6,582 nucleotides of DNA. It comes from Methanosphaera sp. rholeuAM130. Its GTDB lineage: Archaea > Methanobacteriota > Methanobacteria > Methanobacteriales > Methanobacteriaceae. The notes beneath the pieces were generated by a model. The model searched no databases. It was not told where the DNA came from and saw only the letters and a list, made by a program, of their open reading frames with translations. Positions 1 to 6,165 of the stretch are shown one piece after another (position 1 is the stretch's first letter; each line of letters opens with the position of its first letter). A program made the translations under genes and the position numbers. The stretch covers positions 2,442 to 9,023 of the forward strand of contig MUZY01000129.1 in NCBI GenBank assembly GCA_003266065.1. The letters run 5' to 3'.

Positions 1-418
1 CATAAGATGTTTCAGTTGATGAAGAAGTATCCTGAGAGGTATCCGTTTGTGAAGTATCATCAACAGAAGAGGAAGACTCCTGATTGCCATCACCTGACGA
101 AGCAGGTGCATTACCATCCGATGATGAAGATGTTGACGTCGATGTAGTTCTGGAATTCGTTGAATTTTGAGAGGATACCACTTCCGATTCAATATCTTCC
201 TCAGAATCGTTATTGGAATTATCTGTCGTTAAAAGTGACAATGTTTCATTGGTCGATTGTTCTATTAATGATATGATATTATCCTCAATACTGCCCGGTT
301 CAAACGATGGCATAAACGCATAAGCCACGAACAAAGATAAAACTATAATTACCGGAATCATAATCAATAAAAATTTTTTATCGGTTTTGAGTATCTCTTC
401 AATTTTTTTATCGGTCAT
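1..418 (-). CDS. Membrane-anchored surface protein with Ser/Thr-rich stalk (3' end missing)
   Basis: The reading frame is open from the ATG at 418 to the window edge, giving 139 visible residues, with the C-terminus beyond the window. The start is supported by GAGGAGATT (about 422-430), well spaced before the ATG. The N-terminus is short and Lys-rich (K4, K5, K11, K14, K15), followed by one hydrophobic segment at about 17-36. That is a signal-anchor pattern with the rest facing outward. Residues 37-80 are acidic with no clear fold. Residues 80-139 are almost entirely Ser, Thr, Asp, Asn, Gln and Gly, including a repeated DTSQ at 121 and 126. This looks like an extended, possibly glycosylated stalk. 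N-glycosylation sequons are visible at NET (57), NDS (70) and NST (85). A stalk usually carries a folded domain that must lie off-window, so no function is assigned. The gene diverges from the DUF1616 gene. The ORF is clear; the surface role is inferred. Confidence 0.8.
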   Translation of the reverse strand, partial: MTDKKIEEILKTDKKFLLIMIPVIIVLSLFVAYAFMPSFEPGSIEDNIISLIEQSTNETLSLLTTDNSNNDSEEDIESEVVSSQNSTNSRTTSTSTSSSSDGNAPASSGDGNQESSSSVDDTSQTDTSQDTSSSTETSY

Positions 419-460
419 AAGAATCTCCTCATCATATATACTTATATTACTATTTCATAG

Positions 461-470
461 CATAAATAAA
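461..470 (-). promoter_or_regulatory. Candidate TATA box for the stalk-protein gene
   Basis: The minus strand reads TTTATTTATG here, resembling the archaeal TTTAWATA box. A start site about 25 bases downstream would fall near 440, leaving a leader of roughly 22 bases that contains the GAGGAGATT ribosome binding site. In DNA this AT-rich, such matches arise easily. A second option, TATATATG around 434-441, would place transcription start at or near the ATG. Confidence 0.35.
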
Positions 471-645
471 CTATTGAAAAAAATATGATAACTGTTTTTA
501 GGGTTAATGTGTTAAATCTGGAAAAAAAGGACATTAAATTCTTGGATTTGATATAAACGCGTTGAAATATTTTTTTGTGAAAATCCATCAAAAAGAGATG
601 AATCAAATTTATCTCCAAATAAAAAAATAATTATAGAAAAGAATT

Positions 646-668
646 TAATATTTAAAAATTAAATATTA
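646..668. promoter_or_regulatory. Perfect 10-bp inverted repeat, possible operator or core promoter
   Basis: TAATATTTAA (646-655) and TTAAATATTA (659-668) are exact reverse complements separated by AAA. The element lies about 24 bases upstream of the GGAGGG ribosome binding site at 692-697. A TATA-like TTTAAAAATT (651-660) sits inside it, at the right distance for a transcription start near 683. It could bind a dimeric regulator that occludes the promoter. The arms are pure A/T, so chance is a serious alternative. Confidence 0.35.
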
Positions 669-691
669 TAATATATCTAATTATTTATGTT

Positions 692-697
692 GGAGGG
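692..697 (+). promoter_or_regulatory. Strong ribosome binding site that decides the DUF1616 start
   Basis: GGAGGG is an excellent match to the archaeal anti-Shine-Dalgarno sequence. It is 6 bases before ATC (704) and 9 before ATA (707), both in frame with the DUF1616 gene. The first conventional start codon in that frame, TTG at 761, is 63 bases beyond the site and has no such sequence of its own. The ATG at 687 is in another frame and stops after four codons. Confidence 0.7.
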
Positions 698-706
698 ATA
701 AATATC

Positions 707-1942
707 ATAGAAAAACCATCGAAAACTACGATTATTCTAGTAGTATTAAGTATACTCCCATTGATATGTGCAATATTTTCTTCTATGAATAATATATTTG
801 CATTTTTAATATCATTTACTGTGGAATTTATTATTATTGGTTTGGCTAGTACTAAAATATTATATCCATCAGATAATATACAGGAGATTACAAAAAAACC
901 CATACAGATAATTACATTGGCAATATTCCTATCATTGGTTGCTATACTATTAACCAAATATACCATTGGTGCTTCAACAAGAAACTACATTATACTATTA
1001 TCAGTAATATGTATAATAATATCATTACTGACTAACGTTAAACATTCAAAGACTATCAATTTTTCAGAAAATAAAATAGTCCAAAAATACTTCAGTAGGG
1101 GTACTCATGAATCAGTATATGCAATAGCAGCTTATTGTCTGATAAGTTTCGTTGGTATCAACGTACCACCATTTAGTGTTATACCGTTATGGTTTGGATT
1201 ATGTGTACCATTTTTCTTTTTCATACCGGGATATCTGCTGATAAATTCAATAATACCTAAAAAAGATGAAATAGAATTACCTGAAAGACTTGGAATATCC
1301 GTATTTTTAAGTTTAATTCTTATGTCCATCGTAGGATTCGCATATACCCAAATAAAACATGGATTGAATATGAGAATAGTCACGTTAATTATATTATTCA
1401 TAACATTTTTCATATTGATTCCATTATATCTCATTAAAAGTAGAAAGATACCATTAAATCTGAGATTTAACCATCCGTTAATTGAAAAATTATTAATACT
1501 GATGGCAATAATCAGTTTAATCCTAGTGATAATGTCTGGAATATACATTAACACGCAAAGCTTGACGACAACTCCGGGAAATACAACATTCCACATTGAA
1601 GGAATTACGGCATCAAATAACTCTGATGGTTATTATTCCTTTGACAATGGAGAACAAGTCCAGTTAAATATGAGTTTAACAAATAAGGAAAATGAGGACG
1701 TTAATTATAAGATTATCGTAGAAAGTAAAAATGAATCCACCACCAATGAAGTGGATAACATTAGTCAAAGTCTGAAAAACGGTGAATCCATTAAAATACC
1801 TATTAATATTACAATGACTCCCGGTAAAAAGGACATAACGTTTACATTATACAAAAACGACAAGGCATATAAAATACGCCATTTATATGTAAATGTAGAA
1901 GGTGATTCCTCAGATTACGTGGAAGGCGAATCAAGCGAATAA
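707..1942 (+). CDS. DUF1616 family membrane protein
   Basis: This is an integral membrane protein of the DUF1616 family (archaeal, function unknown), recognised from FIPGYLLI then a charged stretch and PERLGISVFLSL. Numbered from the first conventional codon (TTG, 761), membrane segments lie at about 12-30, 50-65, 75-90, 117-134, 141-162, 176-196, 205-224 and 242-262. Residues 265-393 form an outward domain that looks beta-rich, as in other members. It carries six N-glycosylation sequons (NTT, NNS, NMS, NES, NIS, NIT) and an acidic Ser-rich tail. The start is set at ATA 707 because GGAGGG lies 9 bases upstream and the added 18 residues complete a first membrane helix that TTG 761 would cut. 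ATC 704 is also possible; TTG 761 is the conservative alternative. The gene faces a glycosyltransferase cluster and diverges from a stalk-protein gene. DUF1616 genes often occur near surface-polysaccharide genes in methanogens. Family assignment is firm; role and start are inferred. Confidence 0.85.
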   Translation: MEKPSKTTIILVVLSILPLICAIFSSMNNIFAFLISFTVEFIIIGLASTKILYPSDNIQEITKKPIQIITLAIFLSLVAILLTKYTIGASTRNYIILLSVICIIISLLTNVKHSKTINFSENKIVQKYFSRGTHESVYAIAAYCLISFVGINVPPFSVIPLWFGLCVPFFFFIPGYLLINSIIPKKDEIELPERLGISVFLSLILMSIVGFAYTQIKHGLNMRIVTLIILFITFFILIPLYLIKSRKIPLNLRFNHPLIEKLLILMAIISLILVIMSGIYINTQSLTTTPGNTTFHIEGITASNNSDGYYSFDNGEQVQLNMSLTNKENEDVNYKIIVESKNESTTNEVDNISQSLKNGESIKIPINITMTPGKKDITFTLYKNDKAYKIRHLYVNVEGDSSDYVEGESSE

Positions 1943-1953
1943 CATTAACTGAC

Positions 1954-2010
1954 AAGTATTGTGGGAAATGATTATTTCCAAAAGATCAATACTTAACTCA
2001 TCCCCTTTTT
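1954..2010 (+). terminator. Two-tier stem-loop plus T tract after DUF1616
   Basis: An outer stem AAGTATTG (1954-1961) with CAATACTT (1987-1994) encloses an inner stem GGAAAT (1964-1969) with ATTTCC (1974-1979) and a GATT loop. An asymmetric internal bulge separates the two stems. A TTTTT run follows at 2006-2010 and another at 2022-2026. The structure begins 12 bases after the stop codon. The distance from stem to T run is longer than in a bacterial-type terminator, so it may also serve as a 3'-end stabilising hairpin, with the U tracts terminating. Confidence 0.5.
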
Positions 2011-2076
2011 CATACAACTAGTTTTTATATTGATTTCTGTGCATTATCCTCATTTTAAATAAAGCAATATTTTTTT

Positions 2077-2113
2077 AAAAAATGTAGAATTCGGGTATTT
2101 TCAACATACCCCG
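2077..2113 (-). terminator. Stem-loop and T run, distal terminator of the minus-strand cluster
   Basis: GGGTAT (2093-2098) and ATACCC (2106-2111) form a 6-bp stem with a 7-base loop. Read on the minus strand, the hairpin is followed about 10 bases later by six T residues (2082-2077). No T run follows on the plus strand, so the element points in the minus direction. It would back up the oligo-T tract directly after the membrane-protein gene and block readthrough into the DUF1616 gene. Confidence 0.4.
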
Positions 2114-2174
2114 TGCTATGCATCCAAAGTCAAATAGGGACAGCGTCAATAAGAGCAATCAAATTAAAATTTCT

Positions 2175-2182
2175 AAAAAAAA
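2175..2182 (-). terminator. Oligo-T tract after the GT-C-like gene
   Basis: Eight T residues on the minus strand begin 9 bases after the stop codon. Archaeal RNA polymerase terminates at U-rich tracts without needing a hairpin, so this is a plausible primary 3' end for the cluster. Confidence 0.45.
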
Positions 2183-2191
2183 TAATAGGTA

Positions 2192-3766
2192 TTATTGTAC
2201 TTGGCATACAATAAATCGAGAATTTTCAAATACTTTGGTAGTTCCACCGACTTGTATTTGACCGAAATTATTCTCATCAATCTCCTTTGTAAAGTAATAA
2301 ACAGGATAATAATCCGCTTCAACATATACCACATCCAAGTCGGAATAATCGGTGGAGTTATTCATCACAAGCGATTTGTCATACACTACGTATGATATAT
2401 TCTCGTCCTTTAATCCATAATATGATGCTTTACGTGATGATGGACTGGCATATACGTCAAAGCTATAATGCATTGGGATAACATCACTGCTTGACAATAG
2501 CATTCCAAAGAACAAATTGTTTGTAATCATTGACTCGTTGGTGGATATATTCTGCGTCTTGAACCAATCGATTACTTCACTTTCTTCATTTGACGGTGGA
2601 GCTATATGGAATTTTGACTGTGATGTGCTTACGCTTGAATACTTGAATGATTCATCCGATAATGAGAATCCAAGACTGATTGAAGACAATAGCAAAATTG
2701 CGATTATGGATATGTAAATTTTTTTCTTATCCACCTTGAAGTCTTCCATCAATTGACTGAAAGCATAACCGCCCAGAAGTACTGTTGGAATAACAAAATA
2801 AATCAGTAGTCTGTATGTATAAACGGGTACTCCAATCCAATGTAGATTACTTATGACAAATGCAAGTATCGCCCATATGGCTATAAATATATGTGTTTTA
2901 TTTTTTATCGAATAAATAAATCCAATTATTCCAAAAATTAATGGCAATATTCCCACGCATTTAACATACCTTTCAATACCCATGGCTTTTTGACCCATAA
3001 ACAGCGACATTGGATCATTTATGATAGAAAACGTTCCGTTTAATAATTCAAGTGCCTTCTCGGGACTTAACGTGTTTATCATCATATAACCAATAACCAA
3101 CACTACCGCCAACGGTATTATGAACATGATATATGATGCAATTACACGTAACTTTCTAGACAATATGAGGTATATCGCAGATAATGCAGATATTATTGCA
3201 ACATAATATATGAATGTGGAAAAATGAACTGCAAGTATCAAAACGCCCATTATTGCGCTTATAAATGAATAAAATATCTTTTCATCTTCAATGGAAATGT
3301 AATAGAAGTATACGCCCCATAAAAAGAATATTACCGATATAGTTTCCGGAATTGGCAACAATAGACGTGTGAACATGAAGCTTGCCAATAGCAATAATCC
3401 GGATATGCAACCTGCTACTGAACCGTACAATTTATATGATATGTAAACCACGCTTACAACGGCAACTGATGCAAATATTACCTGGAACAACTCGGCGGAT
3501 TGCAATAGGTTCAATCCGGAGATGAAGGAGGTAAGTATCAATAGAATATGAAAAAGCGGTGCATAACCGATAGTTTTACCTGAAGGTGCATTTAGCAGCG
3601 GGTCGGTAGTTGTTAACCCATTAATCAGATAAGCCAACGAATAGTTTATATGTGTATATATATCCCAACTTAAAGGACCGTTGGTATTTAATGTAACATA
3701 TAATGTTATTATAACTGCCAATATTATTGGAATTATCATTAATTTTTTATTTTCGTATTTAAGCAT
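2192..3766 (-). CDS. Multi-spanning membrane protein, GT-C glycosyltransferase-like
   Basis: The protein has 524 residues. I count about eleven to thirteen hydrophobic segments between 9 and 367, then an outward C-terminal domain (about 368-524) with sequons NIS, NES, NIS and NNS/NST. The first outer loop (28-65) holds SWDIYTH with Asp35, followed by an APLFH stretch. An acidic residue in the first outer loop is typical of GT-C enzymes, which use polyprenyl-phosphate-linked sugars on the outer membrane face (PMT, ArnT, STT3/AglB). The STT3 WWDYG signature is absent, so this is not the oligosaccharyltransferase. It could transfer a sugar to a lipid-linked glycan or surface protein; a polymerase-like role is also possible. 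The ATG at 3766 is preceded by AGTGAT, a partial Shine-Dalgarno match with short spacing. It follows the sugar transferase by 37 bases with no terminator between, so the two are probably cotranscribed. Fold assignment is moderate; substrate unknown. Confidence 0.7.
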   Translation of the reverse strand: MLKYENKKLMIIPIILAVIITLYVTLNTNGPLSWDIYTHINYSLAYLINGLTTTDPLLNAPSGKTIGYAPLFHILLILTSFISGLNLLQSAELFQVIFASVAVVSVVYISYKLYGSVAGCISGLLLLASFMFTRLLLPIPETISVIFFLWGVYFYYISIEDEKIFYSFISAIMGVLILAVHFSTFIYYVAIISALSAIYLILSRKLRVIASYIMFIIPLAVVLVIGYMMINTLSPEKALELLNGTFSIINDPMSLFMGQKAMGIERYVKCVGILPLIFGIIGFIYSIKNKTHIFIAIWAILAFVISNLHWIGVPVYTYRLLIYFVIPTVLLGGYAFSQLMEDFKVDKKKIYISIIAILLLSSISLGFSLSDESFKYSSVSTSQSKFHIAPPSNEESEVIDWFKTQNISTNESMITNNLFFGMLLSSSDVIPMHYSFDVYASPSSRKASYYGLKDENISYVVYDKSLVMNNSTDYSDLDVVYVEADYYPVYYFTKEIDENNFGQIQVGGTTKVFENSRFIVCQVQ

Positions 3767-3803
3767 GTAATCACTAAATCTTTTTTTTGATTGAATTCAA
3801 ATC

Positions 3804-5195
3804 CTAATATGCATTTTGATCAAACAGCAACATTGGAATCGTTTTGAAAAATATTTTTATGTCTAACCATATAGACCAATTTTCCACATAGAAAATATCG
3901 TACTCTATACGTTTGACTATGGACGTGTTACCACGATACCCATTTATTTGTGCCCATCCGGCCATTCCCGGTCGCACATGATGTTTAATCATGTATTTTG
4001 GTACAGATTCCCTGAATTTTCTGACAAAATACGGGCGTTCTGGTCGTGGTCCAATAAGACTCATATCCCCTTTGAGTATATTGTAGAATTGGGGCAATTC
4101 ATCAATACTTGTCTTTCGGATGAACTTACCAAAATTGGTAACCCTCGGATCATCCTTTTGAGTCCATTTTTGATCGTCAATATATTCATTTTCTATAGTC
4201 ATACTCCTAAACTTATATATATCGAAAATCCTGCCATTTTTACCTACCCTTTCCTGTTTATATATTATCGGACCGGGAGATGTGAATTTAACGGCCAACG
4301 CTACAATAATCAGCAATGGTGAAATTATTATTGACACCACAATTACAAAGATAATATCGAATGCCCTTTTTATCAGGTTATTAGACGTAATGTCCAGCGG
4401 CAAGTTTCTAACGCTGATTAACGGTATATCATCAATCAGCTCTACCGTAAAGTTACTTGTTACATATCGATAGTAATCAGGGACTATATCCGCACGAACC
4501 CCCATCTTTTCACAAGTGTTTATGATGTTCTCCAATAAATCATAATGTCTAGGTGATATACTTACAATGACACGGTCGACGATATTGCTTGCAAGTATTT
4601 TTTCGATATCCGCTATTTTACCTATTATCTCAACATCATTAACTGTACCTTCAACATAATCATCCAAAAATCCCATAATTTTATATCCGAGATAGGTGTT
4701 GACCTTTATGGTATCTGCCAACTTGGTACCTACCTCCCCAGCACCTATTATTAGAACATATTTGATGTTGAAACCTTCTTTACGGAATTTTCTAAGAGTT
4801 AATCTTAACAATGCCCTTTCAATTACTGCAAGTACAAATGTCACCATCAATATTGAAACAATATAATATGGATCAACTTTGATTAAATTCAACAGCAGCA
4901 ACATGGACATGAATATGAATTCCACCACAATAACTCTTATAATCCTGGAAGATTCTGAAAAAATACTTCTATTTGTCCTTTGAGGAGTATATAAATTAAA
5001 CACGTAGTAAAAAAGTATGTAACTTGGTATTAAAAACAGATACAAAATCAACTGTGTTAAATAATCATAGCTAAAACTCAAATGAGTATAATTAACAAAT
5101 ATTGATGAATTGACGATTGCAACTGCAAAAAACACTATTAATGCATCAATTGCAACATTCATTAAATTAAATAATCGTTGATTTTCACGAATCAT
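3804..5195 (-). CDS. Polyprenyl-phosphate sugar-1-phosphate transferase (WcaJ/WbaP-type initiating enzyme)
   Basis: This enzyme transfers a sugar-1-phosphate from a nucleotide sugar to a polyprenyl-phosphate carrier, the first committed step of a lipid-linked glycan. Its 463 residues match the usual full length. Hydrophobic segments lie at about 11-34, 45-68, 86-104 and 108-128. A Rossmann-like CoA_binding_3 region starts with GAGEVG (151-156) and includes GFLDDY (175-180). A membrane-embedding hydrophobic segment lies at 279-302. The catalytic bacterial sugar transferase domain then shows KQERVGKNGRIFDIYKFRSM (313-332), the Asp-Glu dyad in SIDELPQ (D365, E366), GPRPE (382-386) and RPGMAGWAQINGYRG (408-422). 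All key motifs are intact. In an archaeon the carrier would be a dolichol-type or related polyprenyl phosphate rather than bacterial undecaprenyl phosphate; the sugar cannot be told from sequence. The start is supported by GAGTGGT (5199-5205). It follows the GT2 gene after 107 bases and precedes the GT-C-like gene. Confidence 0.93.
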   Translation of the reverse strand: MIRENQRLFNLMNVAIDALIVFFAVAIVNSSIFVNYTHLSFSYDYLTQLILYLFLIPSYILFYYVFNLYTPQRTNRSIFSESSRIIRVIVVEFIFMSMLLLLNLIKVDPYYIVSILMVTFVLAVIERALLRLTLRKFRKEGFNIKYVLIIGAGEVGTKLADTIKVNTYLGYKIMGFLDDYVEGTVNDVEIIGKIADIEKILASNIVDRVIVSISPRHYDLLENIINTCEKMGVRADIVPDYYRYVTSNFTVELIDDIPLISVRNLPLDITSNNLIKRAFDIIFVIVVSIIISPLLIIVALAVKFTSPGPIIYKQERVGKNGRIFDIYKFRSMTIENEYIDDQKWTQKDDPRVTNFGKFIRKTSIDELPQFYNILKGDMSLIGPRPERPYFVRKFRESVPKYMIKHHVRPGMAGWAQINGYRGNTSIVKRIEYDIFYVENWSIWLDIKIFFKTIPMLLFDQNAY

Positions 5196-5233
5196 AATAC
5201 CACTCTATTATTATTATTTATAGTGATATTAAG

Positions 5234-5247
5234 TATAATAATTTTCG
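5234..5247 (-). promoter_or_regulatory. Candidate BRE/TATA promoter for the sugar transferase gene
   Basis: The minus strand reads CGAAAA (5247-5242), a purine-rich BRE-like element, then TTATTATA (5241-5234). A start about 25 bases from the box centre would be near 5212, giving a leader of about 17 bases that includes the GAGTGGT ribosome binding site. It lies in the 107-base gap just after an oligo-T tract, where a new transcription unit would be expected. TATAAATA at 5222-5215 is a second candidate but implies a near-leaderless message. Confidence 0.4.
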
Positions 5248-5279
5248 ATTAGATATTGAACATAAACAAATTAACTACT

Positions 5280-5296
5280 AAAAAAAATGAAAAAAA
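5280..5296 (-). terminator. Double oligo-T tract after the complete GT2 gene
   Basis: Reading on the minus strand, the GT2 stop codon is followed after 6 bases by seven T residues, CA, and eight more T residues. Tracts like this terminate archaeal transcription. With the promoter-like sequence further on, it suggests the glycosyltransferases and the sugar transferase/GT-C pair are at least partly separate transcription units. Confidence 0.5.
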
Positions 5297-5302
5297 GGAG
5301 TC

Positions 5303-6154
5303 TCATAAAAACAGCAGTTTAATGTAGTACAACGACCATATTCCCAGATATGTGAGAACGTTTATTGCAATGTTATCGGACTGTTTATAATGTTTATCAT
5401 AAAATATTTGCATGGACTTGTGAAATTCATACAGCAATCTTTTGGATTTGCCGCTAGCCCCCTTATAATGAGTTATTTCACTTTTTCCGTAATAGACTAC
5501 ATCATAGCCCAATTCTTTGATATCATAGCACAATTCAATATCTTCCCCATACATGAAATAGGATTCATCCAAACAGCCGCACTTCAACATTACCTCTCTT
5601 GGGATTAACATGAACGCACCAACAACACAATCGACGGGGTAAACATCATTTTCATCAAGATAAGACAGATTATATCGGTTAAATCTTTTACTTTTAGGAA
5701 ATAGTTTCGAAAGACCCGTCAACCTGTAGAACGATACTTCAAATGTCGGAAATGATCTTCTGCAGGCTTTATCCAACCTTCCATCGGGCAATACCACCTT
5801 ACATCCCAGACAACCGATATTGTTATTTTTCTTAATATATTCCAAACAGTTATTTATTGTATTTTCCTTTACTATAACATCACTGTTTAATAGCAGGATA
5901 TAATCTCCGCTAGAATTTCTTATTCCTATGTTATTTGCCTTTGCAAATCCATCATTATTGCCATTTTGAATAAGCGAAATCTTATCATTTTCCTTAAAAT
6001 CCTCGGATAATTTTTTAAAGCTATCATCAGGTGAATCGTTGTCAACTATAACTATTTCATAGTCAATATCATATATCGTGTCAAGTAAGGAAATTGCAGT
6101 ATCTTTTGTTAACTGATATGTTGCATAATTGACAATTATTATAGATAAATCCAT
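5303..6154 (-). CDS. Family 2 glycosyltransferase, rhamnosyltransferase-like
   Basis: This cytoplasmic-side inverting glycosyltransferase uses a nucleotide-sugar donor. Its 283 residues have a complete GT-A domain of the RfbF/WbbL-like GT2 group. Seen in order are the opening strand LSIIIVNY (3-10), nucleotide-binding VDND (37-40), NNDGFAKANNIGI (66-78), the metal-binding DxD equivalent LLNSD (88-92), VVGAFMLIPREV (177-188), and the catalytic-base region MYGEDIELCYDIKELGY (201-217). HYKGASGKS (229-237) follows, then a hydrophobic C-terminus (about 263-283) that may tether the enzyme to the membrane. The ATG at 6154 has GGAG about 8 bases upstream and lies 11 bases after the preceding GT2 stop, so the two are surely cotranscribed. 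It probably adds a sugar to the growing lipid-linked glycan. Donor and linkage are not readable; many family members transfer rhamnose, but that is only a family tendency. Confidence 0.92.
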   Translation of the reverse strand: MDLSIIIVNYATYQLTKDTAISLLDTIYDIDYEIVIVDNDSPDDSFKKLSEDFKENDKISLIQNGNNDGFAKANNIGIRNSSGDYILLLNSDVIVKENTINNCLEYIKKNNNIGCLGCKVVLPDGRLDKACRRSFPTFEVSFYRLTGLSKLFPKSKRFNRYNLSYLDENDVYPVDCVVGAFMLIPREVMLKCGCLDESYFMYGEDIELCYDIKELGYDVVYYGKSEITHYKGASGKSKRLLYEFHKSMQIFYDKHYKQSDNIAINVLTYLGIWSLYYIKLLFL

Positions 6155-6165
6155 TTACAAGACTC

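Larger units (their letters stand above)
419..706. other. Divergent intergenic region, no convincing gene
   Basis: This AT-rich stretch of about 288 bases separates two divergently transcribed genes. It holds a Shine-Dalgarno site at each end, candidate TATA elements for both directions, and a 10-bp inverted repeat at 646-668. The middle (about 480-640) shows no structure I can support. Its only ATG-started frame of note (485-556) is 23 codons long and has no ribosome binding site. Confidence 0.6.

Noticed and set aside
485..556. A 23-codon ATG frame on the plus strand in the divergent intergenic region
   Set aside because: It has no Shine-Dalgarno sequence, the length is expected by chance, and the composition shows no domain or membrane segment.
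685..966. Minus-strand open frame overlapping the start of the DUF1616 gene
   Set aside because: It lies opposite a real gene, has no recognisable family and mirrors the hydrophobic codons of the plus strand.
1132..1596. Minus-strand open frame inside the DUF1616 gene
   Set aside because: It is antisense to a clear family match, and its Ile/Asn-rich composition is what reversed AT-rich membrane codons produce.
707..1942. Archaeosortase or other processing enzyme as identity of the plus-strand membrane protein
   Set aside because: The FIPGY and PERLG region and the outer domain fit DUF1616; no paired catalytic Cys/Arg membrane motifs were seen.
2192..3766. Oligosaccharyltransferase AglB/STT3
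   Set aside because: The WWDYG signature is absent, and the C-terminal domain is shorter than expected for AglB.
3948..4322. Plus-strand open frame opposite the sugar transferase catalytic domain
   Set aside because: The minus strand encodes fully conserved motifs across this stretch; the plus frame has no domain or ribosome binding site.
5390..5608. Plus-strand open frame opposite the complete GT2 gene
   Set aside because: It overlaps the conserved GT2 catalytic region in antisense and has no supporting signal.
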